From Pseudorhizobium flavum (GTDB taxonomy: Bacteria; Pseudomonadota; Alphaproteobacteria; Rhizobiales; Rhizobiaceae), in contig NZ_LR723670.1 of NCBI RefSeq assembly GCF_902502825.2, forward strand, positions 2,914,001-2,978,000: a DNA stretch of 64,000 nt, given 5' to 3'. The position numbers were made by a program, and so were the translations under genes. Of the stretch, positions 36,679-45,675 are shown piece after piece. Under the pieces are notes generated by a model. That model was not told where the DNA came from. It did no database searches and saw only the letters and a list, made by a program, of their open reading frames with translations. Each line of letters begins with the position of its first letter. Positions within the stretch are counted from its first letter, which is position 1.

Positions 36679-38196
36679 TCACTCCTCCCAATAAACCTCC
36701 GCCAGCACATTCGAAGGAATGGGCTCGTTCTCCCACAGGCCCTTCAGCTTGCGGTCCCAGACGCCCAGTTTTGGCATCACGAAGAGGTAGAGCGCCGGAA
36801 CGTCCTCAGCCAGGATTTTCTGAGCCTCTCCATAGAGGGCTGCCTGTTCGCTAGCGTCACTGGTCTGCTGCACCTTGTCCAGCACCTCGTTGAAGGCGGG
36901 GTTCTTATAGTTGAAGTAGTATGGGTCACGGGCATAGATGTCGATGTCCATCGGCTCGGCATGGGCGACGATCGTCATCTCGTAGTCCGCCGCCTTCAGC
37001 ACGTCTGACACCCACGTGGCGGGAAACTCGGTGGTCTCGATGTTCATCGTCACGCCAATCTCGGCAAACATGGCCTGCATGATCTGCGAAGTCCGCTGCG
37101 CATAAGCCATCTGCGGCGCCTTGATCGTAAAGCTCAGGCCGTCTGCGAACCCCGCCTCCGCCAGCAGGGCTTTTGCCTTCTCTGGATCATAAGGATAGGT
37201 GCCGGTCAGGTCGACATAGCCCGGATCATTGGGCGTATAGTGGCTTCCGATCGGCGTGCCGAAGCCGGACCAGGCGCCCTCCACCACCATATTGCGATCG
37301 AGCGCCATCATCAGGGCCTGACGCACGCGCTTGTCGTCGAAGGGTTTGCGGGCATTGTTCATGCCGGCGACGACCTTCAGTTCCGTATTGCCGATGACCG
37401 TGGTCAGCCGCTCGTCGCCATCGAAGCTCTGCATCAGTTCAGGTGCCGCGAATTCCGGGAATGCGTCCACATCCCCTGCCTTCAGCGCTGCAGCCTGCGC
37501 CTGGGGGTCCGACATGAAGCGGAAGGCAGCCGTTTCCAGCCGGGCTGCGGCTTCGGGGTTCCAATAGTCCGGATTGCGCGCCAGCTCTACCTTGTCCCCC
37601 TTAGCCCAGCTGACGAACTTGAACGGACCAGTGCCAATCGGCGTCGTCTTGTTATTCTCGGCGGAGCGGGTGCCAACCATGCTGGAGGACGGCCATGCCA
37701 GCCAGTAGAGAAGACTGCCGGTGGGCTTCGAAAGCTTCAGCACCAGCGTCTGCGCATCAGGCGTTTCGACGGATTCGACCGTCGCAAAATAGCGTTTCTG
37801 CGGATTGACGGAATCCTGCCCGCGCGCCCGCTCGATCGTGAACTTGGCGACGGATGAATCGAAGGCTTCGCCGTCATGGAAGGTAACGCCCGTCCGCAGC
37901 TTGAATGTATATGTCAGCCCGTCCTCGGAGATCTCCCAGCTTTCGGCCAGTTGGGGCTGGACCTGCCCGTCCCGGTCGATGGTCGTCAGCCCCTCGAAAA
38001 TGTTCTGCCAGGTGACCTGTCCGATCGCGACAGGTGCGGCAATGGTCGGATCAAGACCCGTCGGCTCGACCGACATGCCGATCGTGACCGAGGTCTTCGG
38101 AGCCGCAAGCGCATTACGGGCTGCACCCGCGCCAAATGCTGCAGTTACGATGCAGGCGCTGATCGTCGCGGCGGCGATTTTGGAACGAGTACGCAT
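36679..38196 (-). CDS. Peptide ABC transporter, periplasmic binding protein (family 5)
   Basis: This 505-residue family 5 solute-binding protein has a signal peptide of about 38 residues ending near ALA and then APKTSVTIGMSVEPTGLDP. Family stretches are LRTGVTFHDGEAFDSSVAKF and IGTGPFKFVSWAKGD. ATG at 38196 has GGAGG eight bases upstream. It is the first gene of the second permease set on this strand and is preceded by a LysR gene on the same strand at a distance of 120 bases, which probably carries its own promoter. Confidence 0.92.
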   Translation of the reverse strand: MRTRSKIAAATISACIVTAAFGAGAARNALAAPKTSVTIGMSVEPTGLDPTIAAPVAIGQVTWQNIFEGLTTIDRDGQVQPQLAESWEISEDGLTYTFKLRTGVTFHDGEAFDSSVAKFTIERARGQDSVNPQKRYFATVESVETPDAQTLVLKLSKPTGSLLYWLAWPSSSMVGTRSAENNKTTPIGTGPFKFVSWAKGDKVELARNPDYWNPEAAARLETAAFRFMSDPQAQAAALKAGDVDAFPEFAAPELMQSFDGDERLTTVIGNTELKVVAGMNNARKPFDDKRVRQALMMALDRNMVVEGAWSGFGTPIGSHYTPNDPGYVDLTGTYPYDPEKAKALLAEAGFADGLSFTIKAPQMAYAQRTSQIMQAMFAEIGVTMNIETTEFPATWVSDVLKAADYEMTIVAHAEPMDIDIYARDPYYFNYKNPAFNEVLDKVQQTSDASEQAALYGEAQKILAEDVPALYLFVMPKLGVWDRKLKGLWENEPIPSNVLAEVYWEE

Positions 38197-38316
38197 GGGC
38201 CAAGCCTCCAACTGGAAAGAACCAGAAGGCATATGGCATGTCACCTGTGAACACACAATAGTAATAAAGAAGCACATGCGTTGCCGAAACGGCTACACAG
38301 GGAGGTATGCGAGATG

Positions 38317-39225
38317 CTAAATGTGGGCTGGACGCGCTTGAGCCATGTACTCCTCAATGAACTGAACCAGCGCGTTGGCCGCGTGAGACAGCTGCCGGTC
38401 GGAGGAGACACAAAGATCGATGGATGTGTGGACGGCCTTCCCGTCCGCGACCGGCACCGCAGCCAACAGGCCACCTTCTATCTCTCGCTGGACGGAGAGC
38501 GCCGGGAGCAAGGTCACCGCAGCGCCGCGCAGGACCAGTTCCTTCAGCATCTCGACCGAACTGCTGACAAAGACTGGATCGACATCGATCCTCTCACGGG
38601 CAAAAATATCCTCGATCGCCTGGCGAGCGGCAAAGCCACGCTCGGGAAGGGCGAGCGGCATGCGCGCCAGTTGCTCCAGAGGGATGTTGCTCGCCTTTGC
38701 TGAAGGGTGATTGGCACTGACAATGACGTCATAGACGATCTCGGAACGCAGCCGGAGCTTCACCCCTGAGGTCGAAGGGGCGAACAAGGAGACCGCAAGG
38801 TCGGCATCGCCGGAACCAAGCGCCTCGATCGCCTGCCGGGCGCTGGTAATTGCAACTTCGAACCTCAGCTTCGGATGACGAAGACTGAATTGCGCCAACA
38901 CCGGCGCGATGACGTTGGCGACCGTGGCGCCGTTGGCGTAGATCACGACCTTACCACCCTCCAGGCCCTGCAAGTCGTTGATGAGCTGATGGACATGCTC
39001 GAGTTCACGCAATGTCCTTCCTGCCCGATCCGCCAGCAACCGCCCTGCCGCCGTCAACCGGATACCGCGATTGGTCCTTTCGACGAGTTGGGCGCCGAAA
39101 TGCGCCTCCAGGTTCTCGATCTGGCGGCTCACCGCGGTCGCGGCAACATTGAGGTTCTCCGCGGCTGCCCGCATCGAGTTGGTACGGACGACTTCGTCGA
39201 AATACATGAGAGCGCGAAGGTTCAT
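38317..39225 (-). CDS. LysR-family regulator inside the peptide-importer cluster
   Basis: This 302-residue LysR regulator has the N-terminal winged helix-turn-helix (FDEVVRTNSMRAAAENLNVAATAVSRQI, quoted in parts) and a C-terminal substrate-binding domain. The start has GGGGAGG eight bases upstream and lies only 15 bases after the stop of the dppF-like gene, so it is cotranscribed with the importer. It stands between the two importer sets and may respond to the imported compound; the ligand is unknown. Confidence 0.9.
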   Translation of the reverse strand: MNLRALMYFDEVVRTNSMRAAAENLNVAATAVSRQIENLEAHFGAQLVERTNRGIRLTAAGRLLADRAGRTLRELEHVHQLINDLQGLEGGKVVIYANGATVANVIAPVLAQFSLRHPKLRFEVAITSARQAIEALGSGDADLAVSLFAPSTSGVKLRLRSEIVYDVIVSANHPSAKASNIPLEQLARMPLALPERGFAARQAIEDIFARERIDVDPVFVSSSVEMLKELVLRGAAVTLLPALSVQREIEGGLLAAVPVADGKAVHTSIDLCVSSDRQLSHAANALVQFIEEYMAQARPAHI

Positions 39226-39240
39226 TCCCTTGGCCTCCCC

Positions 39241-39990
39241 TTAGTCACGACGAAAGCCCTCGCTCGCCGTCAACAGCCGGCGTGTATAGTCCTGCGAGAA
39301 TTCGCGCCTTTCCAGCGCCTCCACGGGCACTGTTTCCACGACCTCTCCCGCCTTCATCACCGCCACCCGTTCGCACATGTGGCTGATGACGCCGAGATCG
39401 TGACTGACCATGATGAAAGTGAGGTGCCGGTCGCGGCGCGCCTGTTCGAGCAGGTTCAGGATCTCCGCTTGGATGGACGCGTCGAGCGCCGAGGTGGGCT
39501 CGTCTAGAAGCAGTATCTTCGGCTCGACGATCAACGCCCGCGCGACGGCGACGCGCTGCCGCTGCCCCCCGGAAAGCTGGTGCGAATACCGGAAGCGGAA
39601 ACCGGATCCAAGACCCACCTCATCCAAGGCCCGTGCGATACGCCGGTCGACCTCGTCGAAACCGTGGATCACCAGCGGCTCCAGCAACAGCCTGTCCACC
39701 GTCTGACGCGGATGCAGTGAGCCGTAGGGATCCTGGAACACCATCTGGACGGTGCGGTAGAAACTCGTATCGCGCTTCCGGCCGTCATAGCTGCGGCCAT
39801 CCACCGTCAGGCTTCCCTCCTGGAAGCAGGTCAGCCCGGTGACCGCCCGCAGCAGGGTGGATTTCCCGGACCCCGACTCCCCGACGATGCCAAAGGACTC
39901 GCCGTGACTGACGTCGACGCTCACCCGGTCGAGAGCCGCGAACCCGTTATAGACGACTGTCATGTCGCGTACCGAAAGGGCCGTCGTCAT
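39241..39990 (-). CDS. Peptide ABC transporter ATP-binding protein, DppF type
   Basis: This 249-residue ATPase has Walker [10 protein letters not shown], signature [15 protein letters not shown], Walker B ILLLDEPTSALD and H-loop VSHDLG. ATG at 39990 overlaps the DppD-type stop by ATGA. It is shorter at the C-terminus than most DppF proteins, ending soon after the DYTRRLLTA stretch. With the preceding gene it forms the ATPase pair of the importer. Confidence 0.9.
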   Translation of the reverse strand: MTTALSVRDMTVVYNGFAALDRVSVDVSHGESFGIVGESGSGKSTLLRAVTGLTCFQEGSLTVDGRSYDGRKRDTSFYRTVQMVFQDPYGSLHPRQTVDRLLLEPLVIHGFDEVDRRIARALDEVGLGSGFRFRYSHQLSGGQRQRVAVARALIVEPKILLLDEPTSALDASIQAEILNLLEQARRDRHLTFIMVSHDLGVISHMCERVAVMKAGEVVETVPVEALERREFSQDYTRRLLTASEGFRRD

Positions 39991-40820
39991 AGTGCCCACT
40001 CCGGCTTTCGCTCCAGTACGGGAAGCGGATGGCGATGTTCGCCGATCTGTGGCAGGCAGTTCAGCAGACCCTGCGTATAGGGATGCTTCGCCGCATGCAG
40101 GTTGGCCGACGAAAGCTCCTCAACGACCCGCCCAGCATACATGACGAGTACCCGGTCGCAGAAGGTTGAGACCAGGCGCAGGTCGTGGCTGATGAAGATC
40201 AGCCCCATGCCGCGTTCGGCTACGAGCTTGTCCAAAATCCCGAGTACCTCGATCTGCACGGTGACGTCGAGCGCAGACGTGGGTTCATCGGCGATCAGCA
40301 GTTCCGGGCCACAGATCAGCATCATGGCGATCATCGCCCGCTGGCCCATCCCGCCCGAGACCTCGTGCGGATAGAGGGTAAAGACCCGCTCCGGATCATT
40401 GATCTGCACCGCCTCCAGCATGGCGAGCACCCTCGCCTTCGCTTCCGACCGGCCGACATCCTCGTGCGTCTGCAGGGTCTCGACGATCTGGCGTCCGATC
40501 GTCATCACCGGATTCAGCGAGTATTTCGGATCCTGCAGAACCATGGCCATTCGCCTACCGCGCAGTCGACGCCGCTCCTTGAGCGACAATCGCAGCAGGT
40601 CCTCGTCCGCGAAGGTCAGCCGGTCCGCGCTGATCACCGCCTGCGGCGCCGTCAGCCCCATGATGGCGCGGCCCGTCTGGGACTTTCCGGAGCCCGATTC
40701 CCCGACGATCCCCAAGCGCTCACGGCCGAGTTCGAAGGAGACCCCGCGAACGGCCTTGACCAGTCCGGCGCGCGTTGGAAAGCTGACTTGCAGGTTCTTC
40801 ACGTTCAGGAGCGGCGTCAT
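39987..40820 (-). CDS. Peptide ABC transporter ATP-binding protein, DppD type
   Basis: This 277-residue ATPase has Walker [10 protein letters not shown], in which the usual Ser/Thr pair is Ser-Gln, the signature VSGGMGQRAMIAMML, Walker [13 protein letters not shown] and H-loop ISHDLR. The oligopeptide-type C-terminal HPYTQGLLN is present. The signature GMGQR instead of GMRQR is an unusual change. It is coupled by four-base overlaps to both neighbours. Confidence 0.9.
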   Translation of the reverse strand: MTPLLNVKNLQVSFPTRAGLVKAVRGVSFELGRERLGIVGESGSGKSQTGRAIMGLTAPQAVISADRLTFADEDLLRLSLKERRRLRGRRMAMVLQDPKYSLNPVMTIGRQIVETLQTHEDVGRSEAKARVLAMLEAVQINDPERVFTLYPHEVSGGMGQRAMIAMMLICGPELLIADEPTSALDVTVQIEVLGILDKLVAERGMGLIFISHDLRLVSTFCDRVLVMYAGRVVEELSSANLHAAKHPYTQGLLNCLPQIGEHRHPLPVLERKPEWAL

Positions 40821-41749
40821 TGCCCCGCCTCCTTCGGATCAAGCGCATCACGCAGTCCGTCGCCGAGCAGATTAAAGCCGAGGCTGACGATCAGGATGGC
40901 AAATCCGGGCATGGCGGCGACCCACCATTGGTCGAGAATGAACCGGCGGCCGGAGGCGATCATCGCCCCCCATTCCGGCAGCGGCGGCTGCGCGCCGAGT
41001 CCCAGAAAACCGAGGCCGGCGGCCGTCAGGATAATGCCCGCCATGTCGAGCGTCACCCTGACGATCAGTGACGAGAGGCAGAGAGGCATGACATGACGCA
41101 GGACGATCCGCGACGGCGATGCTCCCATCAACCGCACGGCGGAGATGAACTCGGAGTTACGGAAGGTCATCGTCTCCGCCCGGGCGATGCGTGCATAGGG
41201 TGGCCAGGAGGTGACGGCGATCGCCAGGATCGCATTCTCGATGCCGGGTCCGAGCGCCGCAACCAGCGCAAGCGCCAGCACTAGCTTCGGAAAGGCGAGG
41301 AAGATGTCGGTGATCCGCATCAGTACGGCGTCCACCCATCCGCCGGCATAGCCGGAGACCGTACCGACGATCAGTCCGACAGGTGCCGCGATGACCGCGA
41401 CCAGCACCACCACCAGCAGCGTCAGGCGCGAACCGTGGATCAGGCGCGAGAGGATGTCACGGCCCTGGTCGTCCGTGCCGAGGATATAGCCATCGGCGCC
41501 CGGCGGCAGCAGCCGGGCGTTTCGCAGATCGCCCTGCAACGGATTGTGCGGAGCAAGGACATCCGCGAACGCCGCCACGAACAGCAGCGCGAGCAGGATC
41601 AGCAGACCGAGAAGGGCGAGGCGGTTTTCCGAAAAGCGCCGCCAGATGACATAGGCGCGACCGAGCCGCGCCTGCCGGCGCGACGACGGCCTGTCCGACA
41701 GCAGCCACTCGCGGCTGTAGGGTCTGGGAGGTGTCTCGGCAATGCTCAT
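40817..41749 (-). CDS. Peptide ABC transporter permease, DppC type
   Basis: This 310-residue inner-membrane permease has a long N-terminal cytoplasmic stretch, the sequence YILGTDDQGRDILSRLIHG, the coupling loop EFISAVRLMGASPSRIV and the C-terminal GDGLRDALDPKEAGQ. ATG at 41749 overlaps the stop of the partner permease by ATGA; longer upstream frames are shadows of that gene. Six membrane segments are predicted by eye. Confidence 0.92.
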   Translation of the reverse strand: MSIAETPPRPYSREWLLSDRPSSRRQARLGRAYVIWRRFSENRLALLGLLILLALLFVAAFADVLAPHNPLQGDLRNARLLPPGADGYILGTDDQGRDILSRLIHGSRLTLLVVVLVAVIAAPVGLIVGTVSGYAGGWVDAVLMRITDIFLAFPKLVLALALVAALGPGIENAILAIAVTSWPPYARIARAETMTFRNSEFISAVRLMGASPSRIVLRHVMPLCLSSLIVRVTLDMAGIILTAAGLGFLGLGAQPPLPEWGAMIASGRRFILDQWWVAAMPGFAILIVSLGFNLLGDGLRDALDPKEAGQ

Positions 41750-42813
41750 CGGCTGCGCGTCCTTGGGTCGAGCGTCCGGTAGAGGAGGTCGGACAGAAGG
41801 TTGATGCCGACGAAGACGGAGCCGATGACCACGGTCCCGCCGAGCACGGCGTTCATGTCCGCATTCTGCAGTGAATTGGTGATGTAGAGCCCAAGCCCCG
41901 GCCAGGCGAAAATCGTTTCCGTCAGTACAGAGCCTTCGAGAAGACCTGCATAGGAGAGTGCGATTACGGTGACGAGGGGGACCGCCGCGTTGCGTAGGGC
42001 GTGGAACCAGATGATCCTCGCCTCTGACAGGCCTTTCGCCCGCGCGGCAACGATATACTCCTGTGAGAGCTCGTTCAGCATGAACGACCGGGTCATGCGG
42101 CTGATATAGGCGAGCGAGAAATAGCCGAGCAGCGAGCCGGGAAGGATGATGTGCCGGAACAGGTCCCAGAGCACGTCCCACTGTCGCTGCATGGCCGCAT
42201 CCAGGATGAAGAACCCGGTGACTGGGGTGAAGCTGTATTCGTAGACGATATCGACGCGGCCTGGATAGGCGACCCAGTTGAGCTTCGCGTAGAAGAGGAG
42301 CAGTGCGAGCAGGCCAAGCCAGAAGATCGGCACCGAATATCCGACGAGGCCGATCACCCGGACGATCTGGTCGATGATGGAGCCACGCTTGACCGCCGCG
42401 AGCACGCCAAGCGGCACGCCCAGGACCGCACCGATGATCGTGCCGACCGTCGCAAGCTCGATCGTCGCGGGGAACACCCGCTTGATGTCGGTGAGCACGG
42501 GGTTGGTGGTCAGGACCGAGGTGCCGAAATCGCCGGATAGCGCCTGCTTCAGGTAGATCCAGAACTGCTGGTAGAGCGGAAGGTGAAGGCCGAGCTCCAG
42601 CCTTACCCGTTCGACCACATGCGCCGGCGCACGATCACCGACGATCGCGAGCGCCGGATCGATCGGCACGACGCGGCCGATGAAGAAGGTGACGGCAAGC
42701 AGGCCGAGGAATGTCGTGGCGACCGTCAGCAGGAAGCCGAGGATCGCCAGCCCGCGACGCCTGGCGCGGCTCTCGCCGTGCCGGAGCGTCGCATTGGTGT
42801 CAGAAATAGCCAA
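41746..42813 (-). CDS. Peptide ABC transporter permease, DppB type
   Basis: This 355-residue permease has an N-terminal polar stretch of about 22 residues, the first membrane segment near residue 25-47, the GLHLPLYQQFWIYLKQALSG region, the coupling loop EYIVAARAKGLSEARII and the C-terminal DPRTRSR. It lies 12 bases downstream of the binding-protein gene in a tight operon with no stem-loop between. Confidence 0.92.
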   Translation of the reverse strand: MAISDTNATLRHGESRARRRGLAILGFLLTVATTFLGLLAVTFFIGRVVPIDPALAIVGDRAPAHVVERVRLELGLHLPLYQQFWIYLKQALSGDFGTSVLTTNPVLTDIKRVFPATIELATVGTIIGAVLGVPLGVLAAVKRGSIIDQIVRVIGLVGYSVPIFWLGLLALLLFYAKLNWVAYPGRVDIVYEYSFTPVTGFFILDAAMQRQWDVLWDLFRHIILPGSLLGYFSLAYISRMTRSFMLNELSQEYIVAARAKGLSEARIIWFHALRNAAVPLVTVIALSYAGLLEGSVLTETIFAWPGLGLYITNSLQNADMNAVLGGTVVIGSVFVGINLLSDLLYRTLDPRTRSR

Positions 42814-42825
42814 GGTTCGACCCGA

Positions 42826-44466
42826 CTATTCCTTGGAGACGCTATGGAGGAAGTTGGTATCGAAGCTCGGACCGAGCTTGTAGTTCTTCAGCTTGTCCGA
42901 ATAGCCGGCGACTTCCGTCTGCTGGAAGATAATCACGAAAGGACCCCGCTCCAGGACTTCCTTCTGAAGCTCCTCGTAGATGGCCGCGCGCTTGTCGCTG
43001 TCCTTCTCGAGAAGGGCGGCCTGGGTCTTCTCAGTCAGATCCTGCGGATCCCAGGCATTGCGCCAGGCCAGCGTCTTGTTGGTGCCCTCATCCGAATTGT
43101 CCGCATTGTAGGTGAAGGTCTCGGCATTGGAGTTCGGATCGAAATAGTCCGAACCCCACTGACCGATATAGATGTCGTGCTGGCGCGCGCGATATTTGGT
43201 CAGCGTCTGCTTGCCGTCGCCGGGGATGATTTCCAGCTTGATGCCGGCCTGGGCCAGCGTCTGCTGCACGTTCTCCGCAATGCCCGTCACCGGTTGCGTA
43301 TTGCGCACGTCCATCGTCACCGAAAAGCCGTCGGCAAGTCCTGCCTTGGCAAGCAGTTCCTTGGCCTTCTCGACGTTCAGGCTGTACGGCGTGTCGTTCG
43401 ATGCTCCCAGCTGGCCGGCGGGAAGGAATGTCTGGTGGATCGTGCCGATCCCCTTAATCAGCGTCTCGCCGATTGCGTCATAGTCGACGAGATACTTGAA
43501 AGCCTCCACCACCTCGGGCTTCGCCAGGTTCTCGTTCTTCTGGTTCAGGCTGAAATAGTAGATCGTGCCCTTCGGCGCAGATGTGGTGTCGAGACCTTCC
43601 TTGTCGGAGATCGCCTGGATGTCGCCGGGCTCGAGGTTACGGGCCACGTCAATGTCACCGTTCTCAAGCGCAAGGCGCTGGCCTGCACTTTCCTTCATGT
43701 GGCGGTAGATGACGCGCGCCAAAGGAGCCTTTTCGCCAAAATAATTGTCGTTCCGCTCCAGCACGACGACCTCGTTCGCACGCCATTCGCGCAGCTTGAA
43801 CGGGCCCGAACCGGCATAGCCGGTCTTCAGGAAGGCATTGCCGAAATCGCTGTCGTACTTGTAGTCCTCGCTCGGAGTGACCGGCTGGGCGTTCTCCATG
43901 ACCAGCTTCTTGTCGACGACCGACGCCACAGTCGAGGTTAGCACGTTAAGGACGAAGCTCGGTGCATAGGGCTTGTCCACGGTGAGTACGAACGTGCTTT
44001 CGTCGGCAGCCTTCGCCTTCTCTGTGACGTTGTCCCCGGTGAGCCCGAACTGGGTCAGCAGGAAGGCGGGGGACTTGTCGAGCTTGACAGCACGCTCGAA
44101 GGAGAAGGCAACATCTTCCGCCGTGATCGGATTGCCCGAAGCGAAGGTGAGGCCAGGCTTCAGCTTGAACGTGTAGGTCAGGCCATCATCGGAGACGGTC
44201 CAGCTGTCGGCAAGCTCTCCCACGACCTTCGACGTGTCGTTGAGGTCAAGCCCGACGAGCTTGTTGTAGGTGTTGGCGGTCACTTCGGCCGTCGAGATCT
44301 CGAAGGCTTCCGCGGGATCAAGCGTGATGATGTCGTCGAAGGCCCAGCCCTGCACCAGCGTGTCGGCCGGAGTTGCGGCAAATGCCTGCGGCGTCCCGGC
44401 CAGAAGCAGCGCCATTGCGGCACTCGTTGCCATCAGGCGCACGCGTTTGTTCAGCAAGTCGATCAT
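42826..44466 (-). CDS. Peptide ABC transporter, periplasmic binding protein (family 5)
   Basis: This 546-residue family 5 solute-binding protein has a signal peptide ending near AFA (residue 30). Family stretches are LKPGLTFASGNPITAEDVAF and GSGPFKLREWRANEV, with conserved GTIYYFSLN in the middle. It is distinct in sequence from the two other family 5 proteins in this window. The M19 dipeptidase gene lies 47 bases upstream on the same strand, which points to a peptide as substrate. Confidence 0.92.
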   Translation of the reverse strand: MIDLLNKRVRLMATSAAMALLLAGTPQAFAATPADTLVQGWAFDDIITLDPAEAFEISTAEVTANTYNKLVGLDLNDTSKVVGELADSWTVSDDGLTYTFKLKPGLTFASGNPITAEDVAFSFERAVKLDKSPAFLLTQFGLTGDNVTEKAKAADESTFVLTVDKPYAPSFVLNVLTSTVASVVDKKLVMENAQPVTPSEDYKYDSDFGNAFLKTGYAGSGPFKLREWRANEVVVLERNDNYFGEKAPLARVIYRHMKESAGQRLALENGDIDVARNLEPGDIQAISDKEGLDTTSAPKGTIYYFSLNQKNENLAKPEVVEAFKYLVDYDAIGETLIKGIGTIHQTFLPAGQLGASNDTPYSLNVEKAKELLAKAGLADGFSVTMDVRNTQPVTGIAENVQQTLAQAGIKLEIIPGDGKQTLTKYRARQHDIYIGQWGSDYFDPNSNAETFTYNADNSDEGTNKTLAWRNAWDPQDLTEKTQAALLEKDSDKRAAIYEELQKEVLERGPFVIIFQQTEVAGYSDKLKNYKLGPSFDTNFLHSVSKE

Positions 44467-44513
44467 TGTTCTTGTTCCCCTGTTGATCAGTTGCTTTTCC
44501 GGCAGTCGGCCCG

Positions 44514-45563
44514 CTATTCGCGCCAGGCCGACGCCAGGATCCTGAGCCAGTTCTCCCGGCAGATCTTCTTCAAATCATCGTCACCGTATCCCGCGCCCCG
44601 GAGGGCCGCAACCAGATTTTGAGTGCCTCCGGCATCCCCTATGGCCGCTGGAATCGTGGCCCCGTCGAAGTCGGATCCGAGGGCGACATGCTCGATTCCC
44701 ATGCGCTCCACCAGGTAGTCCACATGCCGGACCATGTCCGAAATCGGGGTATCGGCACTGTCGCGTGCATCGGGCCGCAACATGGTCACTGCGTAGTTCA
44801 GCCCCACGATCCCCTTCGTCTCCCGTATGGCATCCAGTTGCCGGTCGGTCAGGTTGCGGGCGACGGGTGTCAGGGCATGCGCATTCGAATGGCTGGCGAC
44901 CAGCGGCTGGTCGGTGATCTTCGCGACGTCCCAGAAGCCCCGTTCGGTTATGTGCGCAAGGTCAACGAGGATGCCCATCCGGTTGCAGGCGCGCACCAGC
45001 TCGAAGCCCGCCTCGGTGAGCCCCGGCCCCGCGTCCGGCGACTTCGGATAGGAGAACGGAACACCGTGACCGAAGATATTGTTGCGGCTCCAGACCGGGC
45101 CAAGCGACCGCAGCCCCGCCGCATAGAAGACCTCTAGGTTGTCGAGATCGGCATCGATCGGCTCGCATCCCTCCATGTGAAGAACGGATGCAAACACCCC
45201 GTCTGCTATCGCCTGGCGGATGTCCGCCGTGGAGCGACAGATGCGCCACGCCCCTGCCCTTCCCAGTCGTAGCGCGATTGCCGTCTTTTCGAGAGCGATC
45301 TCAAGCGAGGGTTCGAGCACTAGCGGCGCGGCCAGCGGCGTGTCGTAGTGGCCGGATGCGTCCGGCTCCTTGAGGATCAGGTCGCCGGACGGGATGTAGA
45401 TGGCGCAGAAGCCACCCGCCAGCCCACCCGCTCTGGCGCGCGGGGAATCGATATGTCCGTTCGTCACCCCGCCGATATACTCGGCAATCGGATCACCGCC
45501 CGCCTTCATCGTTCGCCAGAGCCGCAAGAGCACGTCGTTGTGGCCGTCGAACACGAGTTCCAT
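44514..45563 (-). CDS. Membrane dipeptidase family protein (peptidase M19)
   Basis: This 349-residue metallopeptidase of the renal dipeptidase family would split imported dipeptides, possibly including D-amino acid dipeptides. Visible metal-binding landmarks are FDGHNDVLLRL at the start, SVLHMEGCEPI, LVDLAHI, VASHSNAHAL and the late LGSDFDGA. ATG at 45563 is chosen as the start of the catalytic core. No signal peptide is seen, so it is probably cytoplasmic. It leads the operon with the binding protein and permeases. Confidence 0.92.
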   Translation of the reverse strand: MELVFDGHNDVLLRLWRTMKAGGDPIAEYIGGVTNGHIDSPRARAGGLAGGFCAIYIPSGDLILKEPDASGHYDTPLAAPLVLEPSLEIALEKTAIALRLGRAGAWRICRSTADIRQAIADGVFASVLHMEGCEPIDADLDNLEVFYAAGLRSLGPVWSRNNIFGHGVPFSYPKSPDAGPGLTEAGFELVRACNRMGILVDLAHITERGFWDVAKITDQPLVASHSNAHALTPVARNLTDRQLDAIRETKGIVGLNYAVTMLRPDARDSADTPISDMVRHVDYLVERMGIEHVALGSDFDGATIPAAIGDAGGTQNLVAALRGAGYGDDDLKKICRENWLRILASAWRE

Positions 45564-45675
45564 GGAATGTCCTGAGAAGCTTGAAAGGGGAGTCGGGCGC
45601 GGATGTCTCGCCAATCCTATCCAGCACGCCTATGGCCGCAAGCCCAATTTCGCGATGCTGAACAGTTGAGCAAAG

